DNA of 64,000 nt from Salinirussus salinus (GCF_009831455.1 NZ_WOWO01000002.1:496001-560000); one strand, 5' to 3'; positions 33,962 through 42,888 are shown, counted from the first letter of the stretch. Translations and numbers: made by a program. Notes: generated by a model not told the origin, from the letters alone.

Positions 33962-34666
33962 TCACTCGGCCCAGTAAAACCGCGGGGCGAGCAGGAGATA
34001 CGCCGTCGCAGCGAGCAGTAACGCCCGGGGGAAGGCCCGGGAGATGACCGCCGGGAACAGGACCGCCCCCATCTGGACGACCCCCATCGCCAGGGCGTCG
34101 CGGTCGAGCAGCTTGGGGTAGGGAAGCGGCGCCAGCATCAGCACGGCCAGCACGGCCCCGGCAGCCAGCGCGGCTGTCGCCGTGGTGCCGGGGTCGAGCA
34201 TCGCCCCGACGGCGAGGTAGCCGACGGCGAGCATCGAGGCGGCGAGCGTGTTCTGGACGCCCGGTCTGGTGGTCTCCTCGCCGTAGTAGACGGTGTACAG
34301 TGCGGCCCGCAGGAGAGCGAGCACGGCAAACAGCGTCGGCACGATCACGGCCGCGGCGTACAGCGCCGGCGCGGACGAAAGCGGCTCCCACGCCCGGTGG
34401 GCGATGGCGAACAGCAGCACGGCCGGCGCGGTCCCGAAGGAGACGATATCGGCCATCGAATCCAGGGTCAGGCCGACCTCGCTCGAGCCCAGATGTCGGG
34501 CGACCAGCCCGTCGAGGCCGTCCGCGACGGCCGCAAGCAGGATGAGCCGGGCGGCCAGCGCCGGCCCTTCGGTGACCGCGGCTACCATCGCCACCACGCC
34601 GAGCCCGGCGTTCAACAGCGTGACGACGTCGGCGACGGCCAGCCGGTCCCGGACCCGGAACGCCAT
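33962..34666 (-). CDS. Archaetidylserine synthase (CDP-alcohol phosphatidyltransferase, protein-sorting associated)
   Basis: A 234-residue polytopic enzyme that transfers serine to CDP-archaeol. The CDP-alcohol transferase motif is complete: DGLDGLVAR, then eight residues, then GLTLDSMAD. About seven hydrophobic helices follow. I chose the ATG at 34666; the in-frame extension to 34759 lacks hydrophobic or conserved content. With the decarboxylase at 29798-30388 it makes archaetidylethanolamine for archaeosortase-processed surface proteins. No sortase gene is in the window. Confidence 0.87.
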   Translation of the reverse strand: MAFRVRDRLAVADVVTLLNAGLGVVAMVAAVTEGPALAARLILLAAVADGLDGLVARHLGSSEVGLTLDSMADIVSFGTAPAVLLFAIAHRAWEPLSSAPALYAAAVIVPTLFAVLALLRAALYTVYYGEETTRPGVQNTLAASMLAVGYLAVGAMLDPGTTATAALAAGAVLAVLMLAPLPYPKLLDRDALAMGVVQMGAVLFPAVISRAFPRALLLAATAYLLLAPRFYWAE

Positions 34667-34763
34667 ACCCGGCCGTTGACGGGTAGGTATTTCAAGGGCC
34701 CGAAATCCGTGCCGGGCGGCGCCGGGACCGCCTGCCGTGTTGTGTCTGTCCCGCACCACCGGG

Positions 34764-35435
34764 TCATTCGAGGTCGCCGCCCAGCCGGGATCTCGCGAGG
34801 ACTGTCACGGCACCGGCGAGGACGACCAGCAGCTGCCATCCCGAGCGGACGACCGGGAACACCCGCTCGACGGGGCCGGATTCGATGCCGGGGTCGGGGT
34901 CGGGGTCGACGCCCGTTGTGTAGGTGACGTTCTCGGTCGTGCCGACGCTCTCCGGGGCCGGCACCCCGTTCCCGGCCACAGCGCCGGTCTCGGCAGGGAC
35001 CTCGACGAACGTCTGGACCAGTCCCTCGGTCGTCGAGAGCTCGAGTTTGCCATCGAGGACGTAGAACTGGTCGACCACCGGGTACAGCGCGTTGACGCCG
35101 TTGGTGACGAAGTCGAGTCCGATGCCCGCAACTGCGAACGCGAGAACCGCCACCCACGCCACCCGGACACCCCGGGGCCCGAACCGGTCGCGCAGGCCCG
35201 ACTGCTCTCGCAGGCGCGTGTCCACAATCACTACGCCGGCGGCGACGAGGGGGATCAGGAAGGTGTGCAGCAGCGCCCGGTGAGCGCCAGAGAACAGGAA
35301 GACACCGAACGCGTCGAGGTCCGGCAGGGCTGTTACCGCGAGGACGACGACGAGCGCCCGCAGGTCGTAGGCCGCTCCCAGGAGTGCCGCGGCCAGCAGG
35401 CCCGCGAGGGCCACGTGGACCAGCGTCGACGGCAT
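34764..35435 (-). CDS. Metal-dependent hydrolase family membrane protein (YdjM/DUF457-like)
   Basis: 223 residues. The N-terminus has PSTLVHVALAGLL, then ALPDLDAF and GAHRALLHTF, the His/Asp pattern of the family. Four or five hydrophobic helices follow, with an external Thr/Asp-rich loop (residues 130-185). The proteins are widespread in archaea as putative membrane-bound metal hydrolases without a confirmed reaction. It lies upstream of the archaetidylserine synthase on the same strand, 97 bp away. Confidence 0.75.
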   Translation of the reverse strand: MPSTLVHVALAGLLAAALLGAAYDLRALVVVLAVTALPDLDAFGVFLFSGAHRALLHTFLIPLVAAGVVIVDTRLREQSGLRDRFGPRGVRVAWVAVLAFAVAGIGLDFVTNGVNALYPVVDQFYVLDGKLELSTTEGLVQTFVEVPAETGAVAGNGVPAPESVGTTENVTYTTGVDPDPDPGIESGPVERVFPVVRSGWQLLVVLAGAVTVLARSRLGGDLE

Positions 35436-35562
35436 ACGCTACCGAGCGACGCGGCCGCGATGAGTCTTGCGGTGAGCTACGGTGCGGGAGCGGCCGGCCG
35501 TCGTCTCCCCCGCCAACCCGTCTGACACACCATTTAAGGGGCCACCGCGCGAGTGTGGCCAC

Positions 35563-35865
35563 ATGGACCGCGACTCCGCGCCACAGGAGATCACGAGCCT
35601 CGTCGGCCGCGAGGTCTACTCGAACAACGGCGTCTTCCTCGGCGAGGTGGAAGACATCAGACTGGACCTGGATACCGAGGAGGTGACGGGCCTGGCGCTC
35701 CACGAACTCAACCGGGAACTGTTCGACAGCGAGGCCCTGACCGCCCGCGGCGTCATCATCCCCTACCGGTGGGTCCAGTCGGTGGGTGACATCATCATCG
35801 TCAACGACCTCGTCGAGCGGATCCAGGACGCCAAAAGCGGCAGCGACGAAGAGGCCCCGGCCTGA
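35563..35865 (+). CDS. PRC-barrel domain protein
   Basis: 100 residues. The PRC-barrel strands are visible (SLVGREVYSNNGVFLGEVEDIRL as two segments, GVIIPYRWVQSVGDIIIV), followed by a charged tail. In archaea such small proteins are linked to cell division and RNA metabolism (CdpB-type), but I cannot place this one in a subfamily. I chose the ATG at 35563. A TATA-like TTTAAG about 30 bp upstream fits a leaderless transcript, and the in-frame extension to 35482 has no conserved content. Confidence 0.85.
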   Translation: MDRDSAPQEITSLVGREVYSNNGVFLGEVEDIRLDLDTEEVTGLALHELNRELFDSEALTARGVIIPYRWVQSVGDIIIVNDLVERIQDAKSGSDEEAPA

Positions 35866-35926
35866 AGCCAGCACACTGGACCGCGCTCCCCCGCCGGCCT
35901 GTCGGCCCGGGCCGGCCGCTCCGACC

Positions 35927-37387
35927 TCACCCGCCGTTGTTGCTCTCCCCGCCCTCCACGCCCATCGCCTGGAAGAGTTTCTTGGTGACGGCCTCCTCCG
36001 TCAACTCGAGTAGCGTCTCGCGGTTGTCCTCGCTGACCTCGATCCCGGTGAAGATGCCGAGCGGGATCTCCGCGGTCGCGTCCGTCGAGTGACCCGCCGG
36101 CTCGCCGATGTCGCCGAAGGCGTCCTCGAGGATCTTCCCGATGTCCATCCGGATGTCCTTCGAGCGGGCCGCGAGATAGATCGTGTCGTCGGCGATGGCG
36201 AAGACCGCCGTGGTGGTGATCCCCTCGAGGTTCAGGAGATGCTGAGCGGCCTGTGAGAGGGCGTCGCGGTCGCGGATGAACCCGGCGTTCGAGACGAGAT
36301 GGGAGCCCTGGACCTGCCGCTTGCGGATCGCCTCGGCCAGGACGTCGAGTGTCTCCGGCGACATCGAAGGCGACTCGACCTGTTCGAGAGTGTCGTGGTC
36401 CGCGAAGGGGTAGAGGTAGGCCGCCGCCGTCAGGTCTGCGGGGGTGGTGTCCCGTTTGAAGTCCAGTGTCTCGGCGCGGATCCCGTACAGCAGGGCGGTC
36501 GCGACGTTCTCCTCCAGCGTCTGGTCGAGTTCCTGAATGTACTTGGTGAGGATGGTCGAGGTGGCGGAGACGTTCGGCCGGATGTCGGCGAAGGCCACGT
36601 CGTGCTCGTGTTCGTGCTCGTAGTGGTCGATGATGATGTCGGCGTCGACCTCCGATTCGGCCTCGCCGGATTTGGCGTGGTCGACGAGCGCGACCGTCCC
36701 GTACTCCGCGGGGTCGACCTCCCCGCCCGCGACGAGTTCTATCCCCAGCAGGTTCACGAACGCGCGGTTCTCCTGGTGGCCGATCTCGCCGTCGTAGATG
36801 ATCGTCGCCTCGACGTCGAGGCTCTCGGCGATCGTCTGGAGGGCGGCGGCGCTGGCGATCGAGTCGGGGTCCGGGCTGCGGTGGATCCGGATGGCGAGTT
36901 TCCCGTCGGTCTCGGCGATCACGTCGGTCAGCTGTCGGGCCTTGTACTCGAGTTCGCCCGACTCCAGCGCCCGGAGCGCGGAGTCGGCGATGACGGCCGA
37001 GGGGTTGATCACCACGTCGGCGCCCAGTTCGGTGAGGTCGTCCGCCGAGACGGGGTCGGAGGCCCGGGCGACGATATACTGGTCGTCCCCGCGCCCGCGG
37101 ATGTTCTCGACGGCGGCGGCGTTCGCCTCCACGTCCGAGGAGAGGATGAGGATGACGTCCCGGTCGGCGACCGCCTCGGCGACGGCTTCGTCGCGGATGT
37201 CGGCCTGTCTGGCGTCCAAGTCCTGGTCGCGCAGCGCTTCGACCCGGCCCTCGTCGGCGTCGATGATGTGAACGTCCTTCCCCTCCGCGACGAGTTCCTC
37301 CGCGACCGCGTGCCCCACACTCCCACACCCCAGGATCGCGTAGGTGGACATCGAGGCCATCGTGATGCCCGTCCCGGCCGTACTCAT
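35927..37387 (-). CDS. DHH family phosphoesterase with TrkA-N domain
   Basis: 486 residues. The N-terminal NAD-binding Rossmann domain (ILGCGSVGHAVAEEL) is fused to a DHH/DHHA1 phosphoesterase (RIHRSPDPDSIASAAAL, ALVDHAKSG, IIDHYEHEHEHD). This arrangement is common in haloarchaea and is thought to act on cyclic dinucleotides or short RNA; the reaction is not proven. The His-rich EHEHEHD segment near residue 255 holds the metal-site region. A TATA-like TTATAAG near 37412-37418 lies about 27 bp from the ATG, predicting a leaderless transcript. The tail is Gly/Asn-rich. Confidence 0.85.
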   Translation of the reverse strand: MSTAGTGITMASMSTYAILGCGSVGHAVAEELVAEGKDVHIIDADEGRVEALRDQDLDARQADIRDEAVAEAVADRDVILILSSDVEANAAAVENIRGRGDDQYIVARASDPVSADDLTELGADVVINPSAVIADSALRALESGELEYKARQLTDVIAETDGKLAIRIHRSPDPDSIASAAALQTIAESLDVEATIIYDGEIGHQENRAFVNLLGIELVAGGEVDPAEYGTVALVDHAKSGEAESEVDADIIIDHYEHEHEHDVAFADIRPNVSATSTILTKYIQELDQTLEENVATALLYGIRAETLDFKRDTTPADLTAAAYLYPFADHDTLEQVESPSMSPETLDVLAEAIRKRQVQGSHLVSNAGFIRDRDALSQAAQHLLNLEGITTTAVFAIADDTIYLAARSKDIRMDIGKILEDAFGDIGEPAGHSTDATAEIPLGIFTGIEVSEDNRETLLELTEEAVTKKLFQAMGVEGGESNNGG

Positions 37388-37547
37388 GATACCAGACGGT
37401 TGGTGCGGGAAGCCTTATAACGGACAGGTTCTCCCAGCCGGGCTGGCTGACGGGCGGTTCCGGGGCCGCCCCCACGTACGTCCCAGTATAGTACCACTAC
37501 TTGTCTAGACCGCAGTTTTTAGTGACTGCTACGTACAGTGATAGACG

Positions 37548-38363
37548 ATGTCTGGTGACCAGAGCGACTCCGAGGAGGACAGTGCGGACGGGCAGCCGCC
37601 GGAGGGAGAGGCCGGCGAGCCGCCACAGCAGGAGGGGGGGGCCGGTCAGAGCCAGCCCCAGGGACAGCCCCCTGGAGCCGGCGGACAGCCACAGGGCGGA
37701 GCCGGCGGACAGCCACAGGGCCAGCCCGCCGCCCAGCAGCCACAGGGAGGATACCAGCAGGGAGGGGCCCGTCAGCCGGTCCAGACCGGGCCGAGCGTCG
37801 GCGACATCTTCAGCCGGCTCGACACCAAAAACGAGATGAAAGTCGGCATCGCGGCGTTCACCCTCATCGGCGTCGGTGCTGGACTGGTCACCATCCTGTC
37901 GGGGCTGACCTCGCAGGGCGGGCTCGGGTTCGGCTTCGGCGTGTTGATCGCGGTCGGCTCGCTGGCCGTGACGCCAGCGCTCGGTGGGCTGTTCGGACTG
38001 CGTCAGAGCGACAACCTCGACGACACGCCGGACACCCTCGCCTACGCCACGGCGGCCGTCACGGGTGCCGCCGGGACAGTCCTGCTCGGAATCATCGTCG
38101 TCATCGCGTCCGCCATCGCGGCCGGCGGTGGCGGTGGCGGCGGTGGCGCCGGACAGCTGTTTCTCGCGCTGATCTTCGCGGCCATCGGGTCCGCCGTCGC
38201 CGGTGCCGGCACGGCGTGGGGTGCACGGAATCTGCCCTCGGATGGCCAGGGTATGACCCAGCCGCCACAGGGCGCCGGTGCACCGCCTCAGGGACCGCCA
38301 CAGGGCGGCGCTGGTGGGCAGTCACAGACCAACCGGGGCGGCCAGGGTAGCCACGACCGGTAA
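37548..38363 (+). CDS. Membrane protein with Pro/Gln/Gly-rich disordered ends
   Basis: 271 residues. The first 80 are disordered and made of GQPQG/QQPQG-type repeats, the centre has four hydrophobic helices (from about residue 95 to 225, one with an eight-Gly run), and the last 40 residues return to PPQGAG/QGG repeats. No enzyme motif is seen. The design resembles haloarchaeal DUF7544/zinc-ribbon-type membrane proteins, but I cannot assign it. Low-complexity arms on both sides of a membrane core suggest a scaffold or condensate-forming role, which is speculation. A tRNA-Lys gene follows. Confidence 0.7.
   Translation: MSGDQSDSEEDSADGQPPEGEAGEPPQQEGGAGQSQPQGQPPGAGGQPQGGAGGQPQGQPAAQQPQGGYQQGGARQPVQTGPSVGDIFSRLDTKNEMKVGIAAFTLIGVGAGLVTILSGLTSQGGLGFGFGVLIAVGSLAVTPALGGLFGLRQSDNLDDTPDTLAYATAAVTGAAGTVLLGIIVVIASAIAAGGGGGGGGAGQLFLALIFAAIGSAVAGAGTAWGARNLPSDGQGMTQPPQGAGAPPQGPPQGGAGGQSQTNRGGQGSHDR
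37674..37721 (+). repeat. Tandem 24-bp repeat inside the Gln/Gly-rich coding region
   Basis: Two perfect copies of a 24-bp unit (37674-37697 and 37698-37721) encode the repeated GAGGQPQG block. Such an exact duplication is prone to slippage and could vary in copy number between strains. Confidence 0.85.
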
Positions 38364-38404
38364 AGGAAACGTATTTCACTCCGCTGGCGCAACTGAGGAT
38401 CGCT

Positions 38405-38478
38405 GGGCCGATAGCTCAGTCAGGGAGAGCGACGGCCTCTTAAGCCGTCGGTCGAGGGTTCAAATCCCTCTCGGCCCG
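38405..38478 (+). tRNA. tRNA-Lys (CTT)
   Basis: 74 nt. The acceptor stem GGGCCGA pairs with TCGGCCC, and the D arm holds TAGCTCAGTCAGGGAGAGC. The anticodon loop CTCTTAA gives anticodon CTT, and the T arm is GAGGG-TTCAAAT-CCCTC. CCA is not encoded. No intron is present. A T-run at 38484-38489 is a likely terminator. Confidence 0.95.
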
Positions 38479-38805
38479 TACTACTTTTTTCCGCCTCGGG
38501 TGCGCTCCCTCCGGTCGCGCACCGCGTGGCGGCTTCGCCGCCACGGCATGCAGTTGCGGGCCGCCGGCCCGCAACTCGCTCGGCGCAAAAAACATAGTGA
38601 AAAAAGCCGGAGCCTCGCGGTGCTCGGCTCCGGTGAACCGCCTCGCTTCGCTCGGCGGATGCTCGCCGCGATAGGTCCACGGCCAGACCGCCACAAACCT
38701 CCCCAGCCGAGTCGCTCGCGGTGCTCGCTCCTCCCTCGCACGGTACCGTCGGCCGACGGAGCGGCCGACAGCGCGCGCGACCGCCCTTGCGAGGCCTGGG
38801 CCGCG
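38479..38805. repeat. Gene-free gap with a series of GC-rich hairpins
   Basis: After a T6 run the gap holds several perfect palindromes: GTGGCGGC-TTC-GCCGCCAC, GTTGCGGGCC-GCC-GGCCCGCAAC (38553-38575), CCGGAGCC...GGCTCCGG and CCGCC...GGCGG. The A/T-rich spacer (AAAAAACATAGTGAAAAAA) between them stands out. No open frame here has a convincing protein. It may be the remains of transcription terminators for tRNA-Lys and the GNAT gene, or a structured RNA. Confidence 0.5.
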
Positions 38806-39243
38806 TCACAGCTCCTTGACCATCTCGACGTGAGGGATGTCGGCCTCGTAGAAGACGTCGCTGACAGTCTCGTAGCTCAAGTCCGCGTAGAACCCCTCGA
38901 CGTCGGTCTGGGCGTGGAGGACGACCCGGTCGTGGCCGTCCCGGCGGGCGCGGGCCTCGACGACGGCCATCAGCTTCCGGCCGAGTCCCTCCCCACGATA
39001 TGACTCCCGGACGGCGACTCGTTCGACCTTCGCGTGGCCGTCGGCCTCCCGGAGCCGGGTCGTCCCGACGGGGTGACCGTCCTCGCGGTCGTAGACGACG
39101 ACGTGGAAAGCCTCGGCGTCGCGCCCGTCCATCTCCTCGGCCTCGGAGACGCCCTGTCCCTCGATGAAGACTGCGCGCCGGACGGCGTGGGCGTCGGCGA
39201 TGGTCCCCTCGCCCGGGACCGTGCGGACGTCGTAGGTGGTCAT
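38806..39243 (-). CDS. GNAT family N-acetyltransferase
   Basis: 145 residues. The acetyl-CoA binding motif A is VAVRESYRGEGLGRKLM (R-G-x-G-L-G type) near residues 75-90, preceded by GTTRLREADGHAKVERV. The C-terminal segment LHAQTDVEGFYADLSYETV is typical of ElaA/YjcF-like enzymes. The substrate is unknown. Confidence 0.88.
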   Translation of the reverse strand: MTTYDVRTVPGEGTIADAHAVRRAVFIEGQGVSEAEEMDGRDAEAFHVVVYDREDGHPVGTTRLREADGHAKVERVAVRESYRGEGLGRKLMAVVEARARRDGHDRVVLHAQTDVEGFYADLSYETVSDVFYEADIPHVEMVKEL

Positions 39244-39355
39244 CGACGGGTGGTGGGTCCGGGGCGGACAAAAGCAGCCCGGACCCGAGGGGATAGAGAG
39301 CGAGAAGCGGCCGGGGAGTAATCCATTTGGGACCGGCGGCGCAACCGTCGTCCGT

Positions 39356-39487
39356 ATGCCGAGCTTCGAGACCTTCGAGTGTGCGAACTGTAGCGAGACG
39401 TTCGCCGCACACCCGAGTGCAAACGCCGCACAGAACAGCTACTGTAGCCCGGCCTGCGAGACGGCCGGCAAGGGACTGGCCCGCTGA
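39356..39487 (+). CDS. Small zinc-finger protein
   Basis: 43 residues with two Cys pairs, CANC near the N-terminus and CSPAC near the C-terminus, spaced to hold one zinc. The sequence FETFECANCSETFAAHP looks like a treble-clef/ribbon fragment. The ATG at 39356 gives the compact domain; longer in-frame starts overlap the upstream gene region. The function is unknown; proteins of this kind are numerous in haloarchaea. Confidence 0.65.
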   Translation: MPSFETFECANCSETFAAHPSANAAQNSYCSPACETAGKGLAR

Positions 39488-39512
39488 CCGGTCGAAAGAG
39501 CGGGAGCCCCGG

Positions 39513-40994
39513 TCAGCCGCCGTCGGGCTGGTAGTTGGGCGCTTCGTCGGTGATGACGACGTCGTGGGGGTGGGACTCCTGCTGGCCGGCAGAGGAGACG
39601 CGGACGAACTCCGCGCGCTGCTTGAACTCGGGGATAGTCTCGGCGCCGACGTAGCCCATCCCGGACTGCATCCCGCCGACGAGCTGGTGGAGTTCCTCCT
39701 CGACGGGCCCCTGGTAGGGGGTGGCGGCCTCGACCCCCTCGGGGACGAAGTCGTCCTCGTCGTCGTCCTTGAGGTAGCGGTCGCCGCCGCCGGACTGCAT
39801 CGCGCCGACAGAGCCCATGCCGCGGTACTGCTTGTACTTCTTGCCGTTCATCGTGATGACGCGGCCGGGGGCCTCGTCGGTGCCGGCGAAGTACGAGCCG
39901 AGCATGACCGCGTCGGCGCCCGCTGCGATGGCCTTGATCGCGTCCCCGGAGTAGCGGATGCCGCCGTCAGCGATGACCGGCACGTCGTGTTCGCTGGCGA
40001 CGTCAGCCACCTGCGCAACCGCGGAGATCTGTGGCATCCCCGCGCCAGTCACCACGCGGGTCGTGCAGATCGAGCCCGGACCGATGCCGACCTTGACGCC
40101 GTCGGCGAAGCCGACGACCTCCCTGGCGGCCTCCCGGGTGCCGATGTTGCCGACGACGACGTCGGCCTCGACCTCCGCGGCGATGTCCCGGGCGCTCTCG
40201 ACGACGTCGCGGTTGTGCGCGTGCGCGCAGTCGATGAAGATAACGTCCACGCCGGCCTCGTCGACGGCGCCCGCGCGGTCGTCCTCGAAGGGGCCGACCG
40301 CGGCGCCAACGCGGAGGTGGCCGTCTGCGTCCCGGGCGGCCTGGTCGTACTCCCGGCGCTGGAGGATGCCCGCCATCGTCACCAGCCCGACCAGGCGGTT
40401 GCCGCCGTCGACGACCGGGACGCGCTCGATCTTGTGTTCGTACATCAGCTCCAGCGCCTCCCGAGGGGTGACTGACTCGGGAACGGTGACCACCTCGTCG
40501 GTCATCGCCTCGCGGACGGCGTCGGACTCGCCGACCTCAAGGTACGGGCGGATGTCGGTCCCGGAGATGATCCCCAGGACCTCGTCGTCCTCGCTGACTA
40601 CGGGGGCGCCGGAGACGCCCTGCCGTTCCATCATCTCGTCGACCTCGCGGACGGTCTGGTCGGGCTCGGCCGTGACGACGTCGCGGATGATCAGCTCGTC
40701 GACCCGCTTGACGCGCTCGACCTCGGCGACCATCTGGTCGACGGTCATGTTGCGGTGGAGCACGCCCAGCCCGCCCTGGCGGGCCATCGCGACCGCCATA
40801 TCGCCCTCGGTGACGGTGTCCATCGCCGCCGAGAGCACGGGGACGGTGAGCTTGACGTTCTTGGAGACGCGAGTCGTGGTGTCTGCCTCGTCGGGCTCGA
40901 CGTGGCTCTCCTTGGGTCGCAGGAGGACGTCGTCGAATGTCAGCGCCTCGGGCACGCGGAGTTTCTCGGAGAAAGGTCCGGAATCGTTCGCCAT
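39513..40994 (-). CDS. guaB: Inosine-5'-monophosphate dehydrogenase
   Basis: A 493-residue enzyme catalysing IMP to XMP, the committed step of GMP synthesis. The N-terminal [11 protein letters not shown] is followed by two CBS domains (residues about 95-215). The catalytic loop [15 protein letters not shown] holds the active-site Cys, and [13 protein letters not shown] and the flap segment [13 protein letters not shown] follow. I chose the ATG at 40994; the open frame extends much further upstream, but without conserved content. Confidence 0.96.
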   Translation of the reverse strand: MANDSGPFSEKLRVPEALTFDDVLLRPKESHVEPDEADTTTRVSKNVKLTVPVLSAAMDTVTEGDMAVAMARQGGLGVLHRNMTVDQMVAEVERVKRVDELIIRDVVTAEPDQTVREVDEMMERQGVSGAPVVSEDDEVLGIISGTDIRPYLEVGESDAVREAMTDEVVTVPESVTPREALELMYEHKIERVPVVDGGNRLVGLVTMAGILQRREYDQAARDADGHLRVGAAVGPFEDDRAGAVDEAGVDVIFIDCAHAHNRDVVESARDIAAEVEADVVVGNIGTREAAREVVGFADGVKVGIGPGSICTTRVVTGAGMPQISAVAQVADVASEHDVPVIADGGIRYSGDAIKAIAAGADAVMLGSYFAGTDEAPGRVITMNGKKYKQYRGMGSVGAMQSGGGDRYLKDDDEDDFVPEGVEAATPYQGPVEEELHQLVGGMQSGMGYVGAETIPEFKQRAEFVRVSSAGQQESHPHDVVITDEAPNYQPDGG

Positions 40995-41403
40995 GTAATC
41001 CGTGGGCCGGCCGGTCTCAAAAGCGTTGCGAGACGACCGGGAACGGCCCCGGCTACAGCCCCTGACTCCCCGGTCCTGGCGTCGTGACCTGGACGCTGGT
41101 CGAGTTTCACGTGGGATACCGTGACAAACGGCCGGGGACTGTGGGTGTGGTGACCGATGTCGCACAATGTTTTTACCAGTATAAGGAATATTGACCTGTA
41201 TGTATTCCGCCACCCCCATCGGCGGCAGCACCGCTTCCGAGCGCGCGGGCAGCACGCGGACCACCAATACAGCGATGGGGACCAAATTCAACGCGGAGTA
41301 CACCTTCTGCTTCCGGACGGAGATGCGGACGGGGACGCGGCCCGGCCGCAGGTACCGGAGGCACCACTACCCACCGGCCACGGGGTACGGCCGTCCGTAG
41401 TGC
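40995..41403. other. Gene-free region between guaB and the DUF5794 gene
   Basis: The 409 bp hold the divergent promoters of both genes. An A/T-rich patch (TTTTTACCAGTATAAGGAATATTGACC given by position, 41169-41195) is the likeliest promoter or regulatory centre. Short open frames on both strands around 41190-41400 have no convincing protein features, and I see no RNA gene. Confidence 0.4.
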
Positions 41404-42354
41404 ATGAGCAGTTCCCGACATCCGGTCGCCCTCTCCATCGAGCAGCGGGTGGGCGGCGCGACCCGGCTGCTCGCGGTCGTGATGCTCCTCCCGCTCGTGG
41501 ACGGCATCTTCCCCGCGCTCGTGCTCGCGGGGGCACTGGACAGCGTCGCCGGCATCCTCGAGGTCGGCCTGCTGGTCTTCGGCGGGAGCGCGACGATCGC
41601 GGTCGTGCTCGCGGAGATGGAGGGGTCGCCGGTCGAGCGCGCCCGGTCGGTCCTGCTCGTCGGGGCCGCCCTCGTCGCGCTCGCGGTCGTCGAGGCCGCC
41701 CTGGCGCCGACGCTCGCGAGCGTGCTGGACCTCGTGGTGTTCGAGCGGTTCGCGGCCGTGGTGATCCTCGCGGTGGCGGCGGCGACCGCCAGCGCCCGCG
41801 TCGGGGAGTACCTGCCCCGACCGGCGGTGGTCGTCGCGCTGGGCGCGCTTGGGAGTCTCGACCTCGCCGGCGCGACGCTCGCCCTGCAGGTCGACCCCGG
41901 ACTGCTCGTGCGCGCCGGCGCCGCCGCGGGCGTCGGGGTCGCTGTCGCCGCCGGGACGGCACTCGCCAGCCCGGTCCTCCAGGAATTGGTCGACATCGAC
42001 CGCTTCCGCTTCGGGAGCGCGGTCGCGCTGGGCGTGCTCGGCCTGTCGGTGGCCGGCCTCGTCCCGAGCGAGGCCCCTATCGCGCTGGCCGTGCTCGCGG
42101 TGACCGCGCTGCTCGCGCTGGACCCCGGCGAGGAGACGATCGACCGGTATCGGCCCGACGACGTCGACCTCACGGCCGCCCTGTCCGGGAGCTCGGACGA
42201 CGATGACGACGACAGCGACGCCGAACCTGCTCCCGGGACCGTCGCGGTCGACGGCGGCGGGGCCGACGGCGAGTCCGACCCGGCGTCGACCTCGGAGTCC
42301 GACGTCTACGGGACCACCACGGCGGCGAAACTCCGGCGCGAGGGGAACGCTTAG
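41404..42354 (+). CDS. DUF5794 family membrane protein
   Basis: 316 residues with about seven hydrophobic helices, starting with SIEQRVGGATRLLAVVMLLPLVDGIFPAL (given by position, residues 11-39). It ends in an acidic tail (SDDDDDDSDAE, residues about 260-300) and the conserved C-terminal VYGTTTAAKLRREGNA. I recognise the start and end segments as the haloarchaeal DUF5794 family. The function is unknown. The DUF5795 gene follows 24 bp downstream, a pairing that is normal in haloarchaea. Confidence 0.8.
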   Translation: MSSSRHPVALSIEQRVGGATRLLAVVMLLPLVDGIFPALVLAGALDSVAGILEVGLLVFGGSATIAVVLAEMEGSPVERARSVLLVGAALVALAVVEAALAPTLASVLDLVVFERFAAVVILAVAAATASARVGEYLPRPAVVVALGALGSLDLAGATLALQVDPGLLVRAGAAAGVGVAVAAGTALASPVLQELVDIDRFRFGSAVALGVLGLSVAGLVPSEAPIALAVLAVTALLALDPGEETIDRYRPDDVDLTAALSGSSDDDDDDSDAEPAPGTVAVDGGGADGESDPASTSESDVYGTTTAAKLRREGNA

Positions 42355-42378
42355 GGGCGGGAAGGCCCACCTGCGGGT

Positions 42379-42606
42379 ATGGCCGAGAACCGCGTGGTTC
42401 AGGGTCGAATGGTGACCCCGCAGTCGCTGGCGGAACTGATCGAGGGCGAGAGCGTCATGGATGCCGAGCCGATCCGGGACGCCGACCGCCCGTGTCCGGA
42501 CTGTGGCGGGGACGTGCTGGAGGTGGGTTACATGCCCTCGGCGATGGATTTCGTCACCGGCTGGAAGTGCCAGGACTGTGACTGGAGCGACACCGACCGG
42601 GAGTGA
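42379..42606 (+). CDS. DUF5795 family zinc-ribbon protein
   Basis: 75 residues. The segment VVQGRMVTPQSLAELIEGESVMDAEP is followed by a zinc ribbon with CPDCGG and CQDCDW. This is the haloarchaeal DUF5795 pattern. It probably forms an operon with the preceding membrane protein and is the last host gene before tRNA-Trp. Confidence 0.82.
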   Translation: MAENRVVQGRMVTPQSLAELIEGESVMDAEPIRDADRPCPDCGGDVLEVGYMPSAMDFVTGWKCQDCDWSDTDRE

Positions 42607-42646
42607 TCGAAATCCCTTTACTCCGGATGGCACAACCGGAGAGTGC

Positions 42647-42823
42647 GGGCTCGTGGCCTAGTCCGGGAAGGCGGCTGACTCCAGAGGCTACGGCGCCCGG
42701 GACGACACTCCAGCTGATATACTGAGCTCGCGGCTGATCACCGCGTGCCTTGATGACCCTCTGGAGTACCGAGGCGCTACCGGAGATATCAGCCGATCGG
42801 GGGTTCAAATCCCTCCGAGCCCA
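42647..42823 (+). tRNA. tRNA-Trp (CCA) with 103-nt intron
   Basis: The acceptor stem GGGCTCG pairs with CGAGCCC, and the discriminator is A at 42823. The anticodon CCA is at 42681-42683. The anticodon stem GCTGA is interrupted after position 37 by an intron at 42685-42787 (103 nt) and resumes at TCAGC (42789-42793). The mature tRNA is 74 nt. The intron length and place equal those of Haloferax tRNA-Trp, whose intron acts as a box C/D guide RNA for 2'-O-methylation of the same tRNA. Box C-like TGATGA is at 42751-42756 and a D-type CTGA at 42722-42725. The 3' end is the attachment site of the element to its right. Confidence 0.93.
42788..42823 (+). other. Putative attL: 3' exon of tRNA-Trp
   Basis: The 3' exon of tRNA-Trp (TCAGC through the discriminator base) directly borders element genes. 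Archaeal tyrosine integrases commonly recombine in tRNA 3' ends, and the element carries such an integrase at the far side. The matching attR, a second copy of this sequence, would lie beyond position 64000 and cannot be seen. Confidence 0.55.
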
Positions 42824-42888
42824 TACCGTTCTTCAATCTTTGGCAGGGCTTTATGTAGGATGAGCGGCCGCTCTGCGGGGGTGGTCGC

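Noticed and set aside
39513-41303. Longer guaB product beginning near 41303
   Set aside because: The extra 100 residues have no IMP dehydrogenase homology pattern; the family start is at the ATG at 40994.
41191-41400. Possible small genes on either strand between guaB and the DUF5794 gene
   Set aside because: The 69-codon plus frame is Arg/Thr-rich without motif. The minus frame has a short hydrophobic stretch but runs on into guaB without its own stop. Neither is convincing.
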